DNA of 64,000 bases, from NCBI GenBank assembly GCA_963555705.1, contig OY743169.1, positions 10,726,014 to 10,790,013 of the forward strand. The letters are read 5' to 3'. The translations under genes and the position numbers were made by a program. The notes below the pieces were generated by a model. That model made no database searches. It was given only the letters and a program-made list of their open reading frames with translations, and was not told the DNA's origin. Positions 45,472 to 54,630 of this stretch are shown here, one piece after another. Source of the stretch: Ligustrum vulgare (Eukaryota > Streptophyta > Magnoliopsida > Lamiales > Oleaceae). Position 1 is the first letter of the stretch; every line of letters begins with the position of its first letter.

Positions 45472-45489
45472 GCATCTTTTCTGGTAATG

Positions 45490-47821
45490 GTTGTTGTAGC
45501 GACCGAGAATTTTCGTGATTTTATTCAAATAAATATTTTTAAAAGCGTGTCGCTTCGACCTTGCCCATCATTTAGTTATTTTATTTTTAAACGCGTGCTT
45601 GTCTAGCCAGTTAAGTAGAAAATTTAATTTATTCAAATACTTAGTCAAATTTTAATTCTTATCAAATATATTTCAATATCACAGTTTATTTTCAAAATCC
45701 AAGTATTAATTATATTAAGTCCAAATTTCAACTGTTTTAATCCAATCCAATTTATCGAGCCCAAATATTTTTACCAATCATTCAAGCCCATTTAAAACTC
45801 AATAAGTCTTTTCTTGGCACAATCAATTCAATAGCTTCTTCCTCCCCAAGTCATTCCTTACACAATCAATATTTATTTCCAAAATTCTTACAATTTTCCA
45901 TAAATCAAGATTTAGCCTAAACTACCATGTTTAACACCTAATCATCTATTAAATAGATCCCTCACCTCATTGCCCACGACACACACAGAAATTTTCAGCA
46001 ACACTAGAATACTCTCTGGTACGAAATCTTCTCCTCTCCAAATTCCCAATCTCGGTTTGGACATGGTACTTCGAACACCATCATCACCATCACAAACTGC
46101 CGATTGCACCTTCAACCACCAAACCTCATACCCGACGGCCTGCAACACAAACCACAACCAAACTTCTGTCAACACCAACCAATCACCTGCACTACCACCA
46201 TCACAACCGAACCACCACTGCGTCGAAATCGCCACTTCCTCACCCAAACAACCACAAGATCCAAGAGTGAACCCATAGCCGACTGTAATTACCAAACCAC
46301 CACCACACCACCGTGCAAACTACTCAAATCGCCACCACACCACGCCAATCGCTACTGCCCTATGTTCACAACTCACAACCATCTCCACCACCCAATCAAT
46401 CAGCCATAACCCATGTATAAAATGCCCAAATTAGAACCCAGAACTAAGAATCAAAGTAGCCCAGAAACTTACCTTCACCCTTGATCCATTTTAACCTGAT
46501 TCGTCACCGGAAATCCCAAATCCAAGACTCGGTTCCAGCCCCAAATCGCCCAAAAACCATCCATTTTCCTCACACTCGCACCACACCCATCGCCGCCATG
46601 CTCCGGCGGCGCCATCGCCGGCACCGTCGTCGGCGAATGACTTTGGAAGAGGGGCTCCGCCCCCATCGTGCTCTCAGTTCTCTCTCTCTATCGTGATCGA
46701 TAGAGAGAGGAAAGATATATACATATATATTAATATATTTTAAAAAAAATTTATATCTTAGCCCTTATGTTTCAAAAGTTATCTATTTCAGCCCCCAAGT
46801 TTGAAAAGTTATTCAATTCAGTCCCTTTTGGTTTCAAATCATCAATTTTAGCCCTTAAGTTTTAAATGAGTTTTAATCAGCCCTTTCATTTTGAAAATCA
46901 ATTATTTCAGCCCTATAGTTTAATATTCGTTTTGAGTTTCAACCCAACTTTCAAAGTATTCATTTTAGTCCCTCAACTTTCAAAGTACTCATTTTAGTCC
47001 CTCAACTTTCAAAAGTATTCATTTTAGACCCCAAGTTTTAGAATAATCATTTCAGTCCTCAATTTGTTATAAACAATAAATTTCTAAAGAAAAATTTAAC
47101 ATATGAGCTAGACGATGCGCTTGGACATTTAGAAGAACAACGTGAATTTTCTTGCTCAACTTTCAGACTCGTGATTTGAGGTAGACTCGCCCCCATTAAT
47201 TAGTTTAAATTATAATTGCATGTCTTATGTGAAATTACGTGATTTACATGCTTTGATGCATGAGACGAGAAAAGAATCTCTTATGAGATAAATGAGAAAT
47301 GATGATGTTATGCATAACTTATGTGCCTTAAGTGCACGAGACGAGACTACCCACACCCTATAATTTTACGAGCCTTGATTTTGAAAATAAAATAGCCCAA
47401 GAATATGATGATGATGTCATTATATGATTGCATAATTACGTGTTCAATTATTCTGTAAATTAATTATTGGCAATGAGTCTACTGAGTATTTTTCGAAATA
47501 CTCATTCCATTATTTTAACAGTTTTTGCAGATCTCGGAGAAGGCGGCGAATGAAATGGGAGCGGTGGCAAATTAAATAAATGATGATGTTATTAAACAAT
47601 TTTACGAATGTTACTCGTTAAATTATTTATCGTTAATTTCATTTAAATAGTTGAGACACGAGTTTTATGAATTGTTTTATATTTAAATTAATCAAATTTC
47701 CGTTGAAGTTTTCAAATGATGAATGTGATGCTTTGAATTAAATTTATTTTTCGCAATAAAGTCAGTTTTAAAGGACGAAGTGGCGTCCCAGGCTCCGCGG
47801 AATCCGGGGCGTTACAGTTGT
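45490..47821 (-). mobile_element. Solo LTR, 2.3 kb, TSD GTTGT
   Basis: The element 45495-47816 begins TGTAGCGACCGAGAA and ends GGGGCGTTACA; in minus orientation it reads TGTAACGCCCCGG to GGTCGCTACA. It is flanked by GTTGT at 45490-45494 and 47817-47821. It contains no internal domain, second LTR, primer site or pol, so it is a solo LTR left by recombination. The length and the TGTAACGCCCC end suggest a Ty3/gypsy family. It contains a GC-rich block (46500-46690) and a stretch of repeated TTTTAGTCCCTCAACTTTCA words (46745-47060). Confidence 0.85.
46745..47060. repeat. Degenerate ~35-40-bp repeat array inside the solo LTR
   Basis: Successive units of the type ATTTTAGTCCCTCAACTTTC or ATTTCAGCCC..AAGTTT occur about eight times. 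Similar TTTAGTCCTCGAACTT units are found in the unrelated LTRs at 22050 and 26730. Confidence 0.7.
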
Positions 47822-48128
47822 GGCCTGAGGGTCTTCACAAAGGCAGTTCGGGCAAGGGCAGCCCGAGCTGCAACTACTGCAGGTGGGCATTTGATCTGCA
47901 TTCTAGGTGGCAGCTGAAGAGCTGAGGCCATGAGAGGGATTGCAGCTCTGTAGGACTTGGCAATTGGATAGTTTCCGGTCTCCAACCACTCATTTCCCAG
48001 AGCCTCATGCTTTGATGAATCGCTCTGAAAGATAACATTTAAGGTTCGCTTAATAATTATTCCGAACTTGTTTTGTAACTAGCCAGGTAGAGAAGTACTT
48101 ATTTGTTAACATGTTTCTCTCAGCTACA

Positions 48129-48804
48129 ATCACGAAAGGGTAATAAGCACAAATGGTTCCCAACCTTTAGATTTTTTGCAAAAATGGTCCTCAACGTTTA
48201 GATTTTAGCATTTATACCCTCAGAATCACCAAACGTCGCGAAAATGGTCCCTACCGTTAGATTTCATTAATTTTTTCCATTAAAAACGTGTAAATAACAC
48301 AAATGATCCCCAACCTTTGAGTTTTTTACGATAATAGTCCATAACATATTAAGGTCACGTTTGACATTTTTAGTTTGTAACCTCCAAACGTTTGGCGTAT
48401 TTAGTTCCTAACATATTAAGCCCCTATACGTTGACATATTTAATCCCTGACATATTAAGCCCCTATTTGAGATAAATTATTTCAAATAATATGGTTTTAA
48501 TCGTAATTTTTTGAAAATTCGTTGTAAAAAAAAATTGAATTTATTTGCAAATTATTTTATTGATAGAATGTGCGGTTAAAAACGAGTTTTGAAAAATAAA
48601 TTTTTTTCTGAATTTCTAAAATACACATTATTTTAGGAATTGAATGAAAAATATGTTTTTATCAATTCTATTTTCGAAAATGCACATTATTGCAGGAATT
48701 GAATAAAAAATATGTTTTTATCAACTCTATTTTCGATTTTGAGAACTGATCAATATCGATTTTCGCAATTTCGTTTTTTTTCAAAACTCATTTTCTTCCA
48801 CACG

Positions 48805-48875
<71 letters not shown>

Positions 48876-49766
48876 TAAATTAAAAAAAAAAATCTTACGT
48901 TTTAACCAAAATTCTCCAAACTTACTTTTCAAATCGATCGATTCTCAAAATCGAAATTGAAATAGAACTGATAAAAACATATTTGTTATTCAATTCCTAA
49001 AATGATGTCCAATGCATTTGTTTGTTTATATTCTATGAATTTATTATTTTTTATCAATAGGTTGAAATGATAATGTGGTGAATTGGAATTTTTTAAAGAA
49101 TTTGTAGTTAAAAAGTAAAAGGAAAAAATTGAATTTATTTGTAGATTATTTTATTGATAGAATGTATGGTTGAAAACGAATTTTTAAAAATAAAGTCTAT
49201 TCCATGGATTCATTATTTTTTTTCCAATAAGTTGAAGCAGTAAATTTTTGTTAAATATTTTATTATGCATTTTAGAAATTCAGAATAAATTTTACATTTT
49301 AAAACTCGTTTTTAACCACACATTCTATCAATAAAATAATTTACAAATAATTTCAATTTTTTATTAACAACAAATTCTTCAAAAAATTACGATTACAATT
49401 CATATTATTTGAAATAATTGATCTCAAATAGGGACTTAATATGTTAGGGATTAAATATGCGAAACGTATAGGGGCTTAATATGTTAGGGACTAAATACGC
49501 CAAACGTTTGGAGGTTCCAAACTAAAAATGTCAATCGTGACCTTAATATGTTAGGGACTATTATTGTAAAAAGCTCAAAGGTTAGGGACCATTTGTATTA
49601 TTTACACTTTTGGAATGGAAAAAACTAACGGAATCTAACAGTAGGGACCATTTTCGCAACGTTTGGTAATTTTGAAGGTATAAATGTCAAAATCTAAATG
49701 TTGAGGACTATTTTCACAAGAAATCTAAAGGTTATGGACCATTTATGCTTATTACCCATCACAAAA
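48129..49766. mobile_element. Long foldback MULE (1.6 kb) with 9-bp TSD
   Basis: The element 48138-49757 begins GGGTAATAAGCACAAATGGT and ends ACCATTTATGCTTATTACCC. The two arms pair in inverse orientation over roughly 600 bp each (for example CCAAACGTTTGGCGTATTTA on the left against TAAATACGCCAAACGTTTGG on the right). The flanks ATCACGAAA (48129-48137) and ATCACAAAA (49758-49766) match at 8 of 9, as in Mutator insertions. The centre holds a (TA)n run. No coding region. It lies in an intron of the disrupted host gene. Confidence 0.85.
48808..48872. repeat. (TA)n microsatellite, about 32 units
   Basis: Uninterrupted alternating TA near the centre of the foldback MULE. The frame encoding IYIYIY is an artefact. 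Confidence 0.95.
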
Positions 49767-50648
49767 ACCACGAAAACCACGGAAGAACTTACAATTGTTA
49801 GGTAATATCCAAATATGAACTCCAAATATTTCCTATTATGAACTCCAAATATTTCAACCAATATCCAACTGATTGGATCAAATGGAGCTTCCACTCATTT
49901 TTTACTGGAATAGTGAATCACTCAAATATTTCAGGAACTCTGCAATAATTGCATTACTTCCTAAGAAATTTTTGTCAGTCCTGATAAAAGCATTAAATGA
50001 CAAGTCAAAACATACCTTAGGATGCTCTTTCTTTCTGGATGACTCGGATTTCCCTTTTTTCATCTTCTCAAAGAAAGAATGAAAACCAAAAGGCCCTCCC
50101 GATCCAAATGCTGATGAACTGATTGAGGCTGCTAAAGGATTGAATTCCGGTGCAGCCCTAGCATTCAGGTTGTCTACACAAAGCTGAGGTTTTCCTGAGA
50201 GCGGGACAATCCCATCTTTCCCATGGAAAAGTCTAAAGGCCAAATCAAAGTTGGTGCCATCTTCAAATATTGGACCTTTGTTTTTGCTTAACTGCAATGG
50301 TGTGAGAAGAGAGGCCAGTTCTTAGACTACTCTGAATAATACAAAAATAAGGATATAGAACAAATAAAAGAGCCAGGAAAAATGAATGGTAAAATAGACT
50401 ACAGTTAAGCACTGCTGATCTAGCAGCCAAGCCACATGCAAATGTGTTTTAAATAGACAAGTGACTAGTAGAAACTGCCTAAATTTAGGAACTTACAGGA
50501 TGAGAAAAATCGGGAAATACAAATGAAAAGATTTTGTTGGTTTGTTGATGTTCATCAAGAATGGACATTTATGAATATCCTGCTCACTCAAGGGGCAATC
50601 AGATCTCTCCTCAATATCTTCATTCAGTGGCTTGAACAAAAAAACCAT

Positions 50649-52463
50649 TGTGTTTTCTAACTGGACAGCTATTTATCTGCAGGCAAGAACAACTGAACAA
50701 GAATATTATTGTAGTATTTTACGTGGTAAGGTAAACACTTCATTAGAATGATCCAATGCTGAGGCCATATATAAGAGAACTAACCCATAGTTTTCAGGCA
50801 CTGTAACAAATATTATCTTGCAATTGCTATCTAGAGTGTTTCTCCAGTCAAACTAAGTAATGGACTCTCAGTGTTACAGTTGAATTGACCATATTTAAAT
50901 ACAATAAGAATAAAGGAGTAAAATATAAAGTTCTGTCACTTGCATAAAAGACTAATGTGAGTTTGTACAACGGGAATTGCACGTGACAATTGTTTGTCCT
51001 GCCTTAAGCCTCCGATTGGTAAACTGTTTATAAACAACACATTTGGTCAAACCACACACATTTTTCCAAATCACTTTTCAACTATATATTTTACCTCAAA
51101 AATATCACATTCCTTTGTTTACAAACAAAATACTTTTACAAAACATAGGCTAAACAATAAATCCAATGTTACACCCCAAATGCGCGAACACAAACAGGCA
51201 TAAATTAGATCATGCAATAAATCCTAAATGTGGTAATTCAAAATCTTTTAGATCCTAAGTAATTGCATATATTGCATGTTCAGTTATCTGAGTCACCAAA
51301 CTCACCACCAATTGTTTAAGTTAGATGTCATATTGCTTGTATATGTAGGAGACACACAAGTATTTTGTCGGTCTCTAGTCATGTCAACGGTTGACATTCA
51401 TACACCATCCGGTCAAAGATTCATAAGAAGCACCAAGAATTACTTTCAATAACTTGGATCTACGTCACGCTGTCGTGCATAGATCCAAGACAGGTGTCTT
51501 GTTGCTCGCATATACAGAGACAAAAAAGAAAGAAAGATGTGGGTCCAATTGAGTCAATACTCGTACAAGTACCTATTGCAGAATCCAAGCACTGAAATTC
51601 AAACGAAACCTTTCAAATTTGAAGAGTGGGTATTAAAAAGAATCCAACACCAAACAGCCAAAATAAGCTAATGCCATCAAAATGCATAATCCAGAAATTT
51701 TGAATCTTTAATATCTGAAGACAATTAGTACATATGACTGCTATACAATCAGCACCATTTTATGAAGTACATTTACACATTAGCTGTCTAATTAAAGTAC
51801 CCAACAATTTATTGCGAAGGTAAACACCTCCCCCCCCCCCCCCCCCCCCCCAAATTTAATTTTAACATCAATCAATCCACCATCTAATGATTTTCTTCAA
51901 TTGATAGTTTTCATTTGATCGACTGAATATAATTGATTTCTGAATTCATAAACACATGCATGTAGATAAACTAATGTAACCAAAAATTAACAATGCCTGA
52001 AACAATATGTAAAGCTTTGGTTAATTTCAGTCGTTCAATACCAAACATATACTCTTAAGTTTTTTTTTTTTTTTTTAGCTAAATTAATCAAAATCATGGA
52101 AAACCCAAACAAATGTGAATAATCATAACAAAAATGATCATATAAATTGAGCAACGAAACTTAAGCTTAATGAAGAGAATGGACAGAAGAGGACCATGTA
52201 CGGAAAATGGTACTGAGGGGATGGAGCTGGGCCGCTAAGAGAGGAGTGTGGAGAACACCAGTCGGCTGACGGTGGAGGAAAATGTTGTGTGGTGGGATTT
52301 TATTTAGTAGGAACAGCAGTCGTCAGCCGGGCAGACGTTACGTGACTTAGCCGGTCGAAACGTTATACTATTACTCATTGACGGGGTTGTGAAGGCTGCC
52401 GTTGAATTTTGGAAGCTTGTTACCTTTTTAGTGGCAAAATCATTGAATTTCTTTCCATTTTCC
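50649..52463. other. Upstream region of the disrupted gene, with poly-C tract and MITE copy
   Basis: AT-rich. It contains a GTTTATAAAC-family repeat (51004-51170: CCTCCGATTGGTAAACTG, AAATCACTTTTCAAC), a run of 22 C (51830-51851), and a GC-richer block at 52190-52440 that could be the promoter/5' leader of the minus-strand gene. No coding frame is recognised. Confidence 0.5.
51830..51851. repeat. Homopolymer of 22 C
   Basis: A continuous C run on the plus strand (G-run on minus), very rare in such AT-rich DNA. Confidence 0.95.
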
Positions 52464-52794
52464 TAATCCTCCGTCCCAAAAAGATAGTTTTATGATTATT
52501 TTCACACGAATTAAGAAATGATAGTTAGTATAATTATGATATTAAATTTTATCAATATTTTTCATTTATACCATTTATCCCTTATTTATTATTTTAAGTA
52601 GACCCACTTCGTTTTCTACAAAAAATTTGAAAATGCAATAGTTAATTAGTTGGTGTGCATTGTACCAAGATATATTAAATAAGGGTATATATGAAAATGA
52701 AAAATTTAATGCATGCTCAATATGGAAACAAGATTATCTTTTTGGGACAGACAAAAGTAGTATACATGACTATCTTTTTGGGACTGATGGAGTA
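52464..52794. mobile_element. Stowaway-like (Tc1/mariner) MITE
   Basis: The left end TAATCCTCCGTCCCAAAAAG and the right end TTTTTGGGACTGATGGAGTA are degraded versions of the Stowaway terminus (CTCCNTCCGTCCC) with TA at both edges. The right terminus is duplicated: ATCTTTTTGGGACAGACAAA near 52736 precedes ATCTTTTTGGGACTGATGG near 52772. The core is AT-rich and non-coding. Confidence 0.72.
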
Positions 52795-53880
52795 TTTTTT
52801 AATGAATTAATTATTAATGATGTTGCACACAAGCGCGCACCAGTTAATTTGGGAAAAATTATGGACTTGACTAAGAATTGATGGTTGATATTGAATTTGA
52901 AAAATTGTGGTAAAAACTTTAGATAAATCAAACATGCTCTATGTTTCTCTTGAAACTCGACTGGTACAACTCATAAGCAATCAAACTAGTTTATAAGTCC
53001 AAAATTCTCTCTAAGACATTGTCTTCAAGCGTCATGGAGTTCTCATACTCAATAAACTAGAGTAGTTTATGTTTAGTTGTGTATATCTCGATTAGAATAT
53101 TTTTTTCTCATCAAGTGATTCACATGAATGATTTATAATTTGGTGAAGTAAAATTAAAATAAATACATTATCTATTTAATACCTTAACTAAAAATTTTGA
53201 ATACCTAAAATCTACCTCGATTAGAGTTATAGTTTCCTCTTCAATAGTCTACCAGTTTATATGATAAATTAGTGCAGATCGTACGTTGCATGAAAAAAAA
53301 TTTGTAGTCGATTATCCTGCGTGGGAATGTTAATATTAATGTTATAGTAATGAAGATTTACGAAACATGAAATATTTGTGAAGTATAAAAGAACAACATG
53401 TCTTGATGTTCTAAAAAAATGAAAAAAATGATTTGACGAAAAAGCGTAGTAATAGAGAAATCATTTTATATATATTATATGTATAGTTACAGAAAAATGT
53501 AGGAAATAATGTTAAAGAAAGTGGTAGAATGACTAAAAGGAACATTTATGATTTGTAATAAATATGTACAGAATTATTAGTTGCTTAGGTATTAATGAGT
53601 TTATAAAAATGATTAAAGTATGACAATAATTTGGACTTGGGTGGAAAAAAATTAGGATATTGTTATTGTTAAAGCAAATAAGTAGCGTCATGAAATATTG
53701 AATAAGTAGATAGACATTGAAATTTAAAGTTTAATAAATTTGGTGGAGAGGCGTTTGTATAGATGAATAAATTTATATGAAAATCATTCCACATTATATA
53801 TTGGGAAGTTGTTGATACCTTATAATTTTTTATTTTTTTTTATCTCTGTTCTTTATATGATTTGGAACAGCTAATGATTT
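52795..53880. other. Intergenic, AT-rich, no gene seen
   Basis: No recognisable frame or repeat. A pyrimidine tract and CAG at about 53860-53870 could be a splice acceptor for the following open segment. Confidence 0.5.
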
Positions 53881-53897
53881 AGTTCTCATTTTCTGGG

Positions 53898-54305
53898 GTG
53901 CTGCTCTCACCGCTTCATGAAGATTTGCTTAACTTAACAAGAGAGAGAAAATTTTCAGTTGATAGCGAGGTTGCAGCTGCCCTGAAGGGTGTGCACAATC
54001 ATTCTGTTGTAAACGAATCTGGAATGGATATTAAAGAAGTTAAGAAAAATTCTGGAACGGACACTGTGAAATGCAGGCTGCAGTCATTAGATGATTTAAA
54101 CTGCAAGCCTATATCAGATTCAGACTGCAGTGCTGGTGAGTCTTTGGAAGGCGTAGTTAGGATATCTGAAACTATCAGGGAGTTTGAAAGGGATGTCCCA
54201 GTGAGAAATATGGAGGAAAATAAGGATATTGGAAGAGTAGGATCAGCTGATGCGGTCAAGGCAGACTCATTTGAATCAATATCTGGGAAAAGATGTAGTA
54301 AGTAA
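53898..54305 (+). CDS. Open exon-like segment, product not recognised
   Basis: A 135-codon frame beginning MLLSPLHEDLLNLTRERKF, then VDSEVAAALKGVHNH. It is acidic and Ser/Asp/Glu-rich, without cysteine pairs or hydrophobic segments, and probably disordered. Codon texture looks protein-coding compared with the flanks, and a pyrimidine-rich acceptor-like stretch precedes it. The frame ends exactly where antisense HSP70 homology begins (about 54297). It is therefore probably a gene fragment truncated by that insertion, or an exon ending at donor GTAAGT at 54298. I cannot assign a family. Confidence 0.35.
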   Translation: MLLSPLHEDLLNLTRERKFSVDSEVAAALKGVHNHSVVNESGMDIKEVKKNSGTDTVKCRLQSLDDLNCKPISDSDCSAGESLEGVVRISETIREFERDVPVRNMEENKDIGRVGSADAVKADSFESISGKRCSK

Positions 54306-54630
54306 CTGCCTCATTTTTGTTGGGATCCTTTGTATCGAAATAATCATTTACAAGAAGCTAAACTTTAGGGATCCTGGTGCTACCATCAACAAGGACAATT
54401 TCATCAATCTGGTTTTTCTCGAAACCGGCATCTTCCATGGCTTTTTTCAGAGGTCCTGTGTTATTTTTGAAGAGGTTGTTGTTGAACTCCGTAGATTTTT
54501 CAGGGGCCAACGATTCAGAGAAATCAATACCGTAAAAAAGTGATTCAATTTGAAGTTTGAACACGGACTTGGTGCTGGCTACTGAGGGCATTCTTAGCAC
54601 GTTCACATTCTCTCCTTAAATTCATCGAGG
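54297..54630 (-). pseudogene. HSP70/BiP fragment, antisense, disrupted
   Basis: Read on the minus strand: LRRECERAKNALSSQHQVRV, a frame shift, then IESLFYGIDFSESL, NNNLFKNNTGPLKKAMEDAG, and NQIDEIVLVDGSTRIPKV (usually VGGSTRIPKV; one Gly is Asp). A TAG replaces a Gln codon, and LLVNDYF, DPNKNEAVTY follow. This corresponds to the end of the ATPase domain of an HSP70, closest in wording to ER-type BiP. It has no intron, is only about 330 bp, and carries a shift, a stop and a small deletion. It is a retro- or capture-derived fragment, not a gene. Confidence 0.88.

Larger units (their letters stand above)
38963..45476 (-). mobile_element. Ty1/copia LTR retrotransposon, full length, TSD GCATC
   Basis: The element 38968-45471 (6504 bp) is flanked by GCATC at 38963-38967 and 45472-45476. 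Both LTRs are 619 bp (38968-39586 and 44853-45471), TGATAGGATT to GCCCAACA, and differ at about 5 positions by eye (0.8%). Next to the right LTR the minus strand reads TGGTATCAGAGCC, the classic primer-binding site for initiator tRNA-Met. The purine-rich TTGAGGTGGAGATTG lies beside the left LTR. The polyprotein (gag, protease, integrase, RT, RNase H) is on the minus strand in copia order. It is inserted in a host exon. Confidence 0.96.
38680..50648 (-). pseudogene. Host gene of unknown function, split by two retroelements and carrying an intronic MULE
   Basis: Minus-strand exons: from ATG 50648 to about 50528 (MVFLFKPLNEDIEERSDCPL, then EQDIHKCPFL); about 50320-50016 (FEDGTNFDLAFRLFHGKDG, FNPLAASIS, ending HPK at donor GTATGT); 48024-47822 (SDSSKHEALGNEWLETGNYP, CPPAVVAARAALARTAF); 45489-45477 (13 bp between insertions); 38962-38680 (GIAANIPLGVWREHTRKF, then WFIAVHVAVPFIAMLRK, VAGSIVGQIIGSRAE, stop TGA 38680-38682). 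The C-terminal part has two or three hydrophobic segments, so a membrane protein is likely. It resembles a conserved, uncharacterised plant family. The copia element and the solo LTR interrupt the same exon; across them the frame is also off by one base. The junction of the first two exons is uncertain. Confidence 0.72.

Noticed and set aside
45970..46409. Pro/Thr/Ser-rich frames of about 100 codons
   Set aside because: Inside the solo LTR; CCA/CAC-rich low complexity with overlapping frames on both strands and no motif.
48712..48960. Frame with a long Ile-Tyr repeat; also 62279-62545
   Set aside because: Translation of (TA)n microsatellites.
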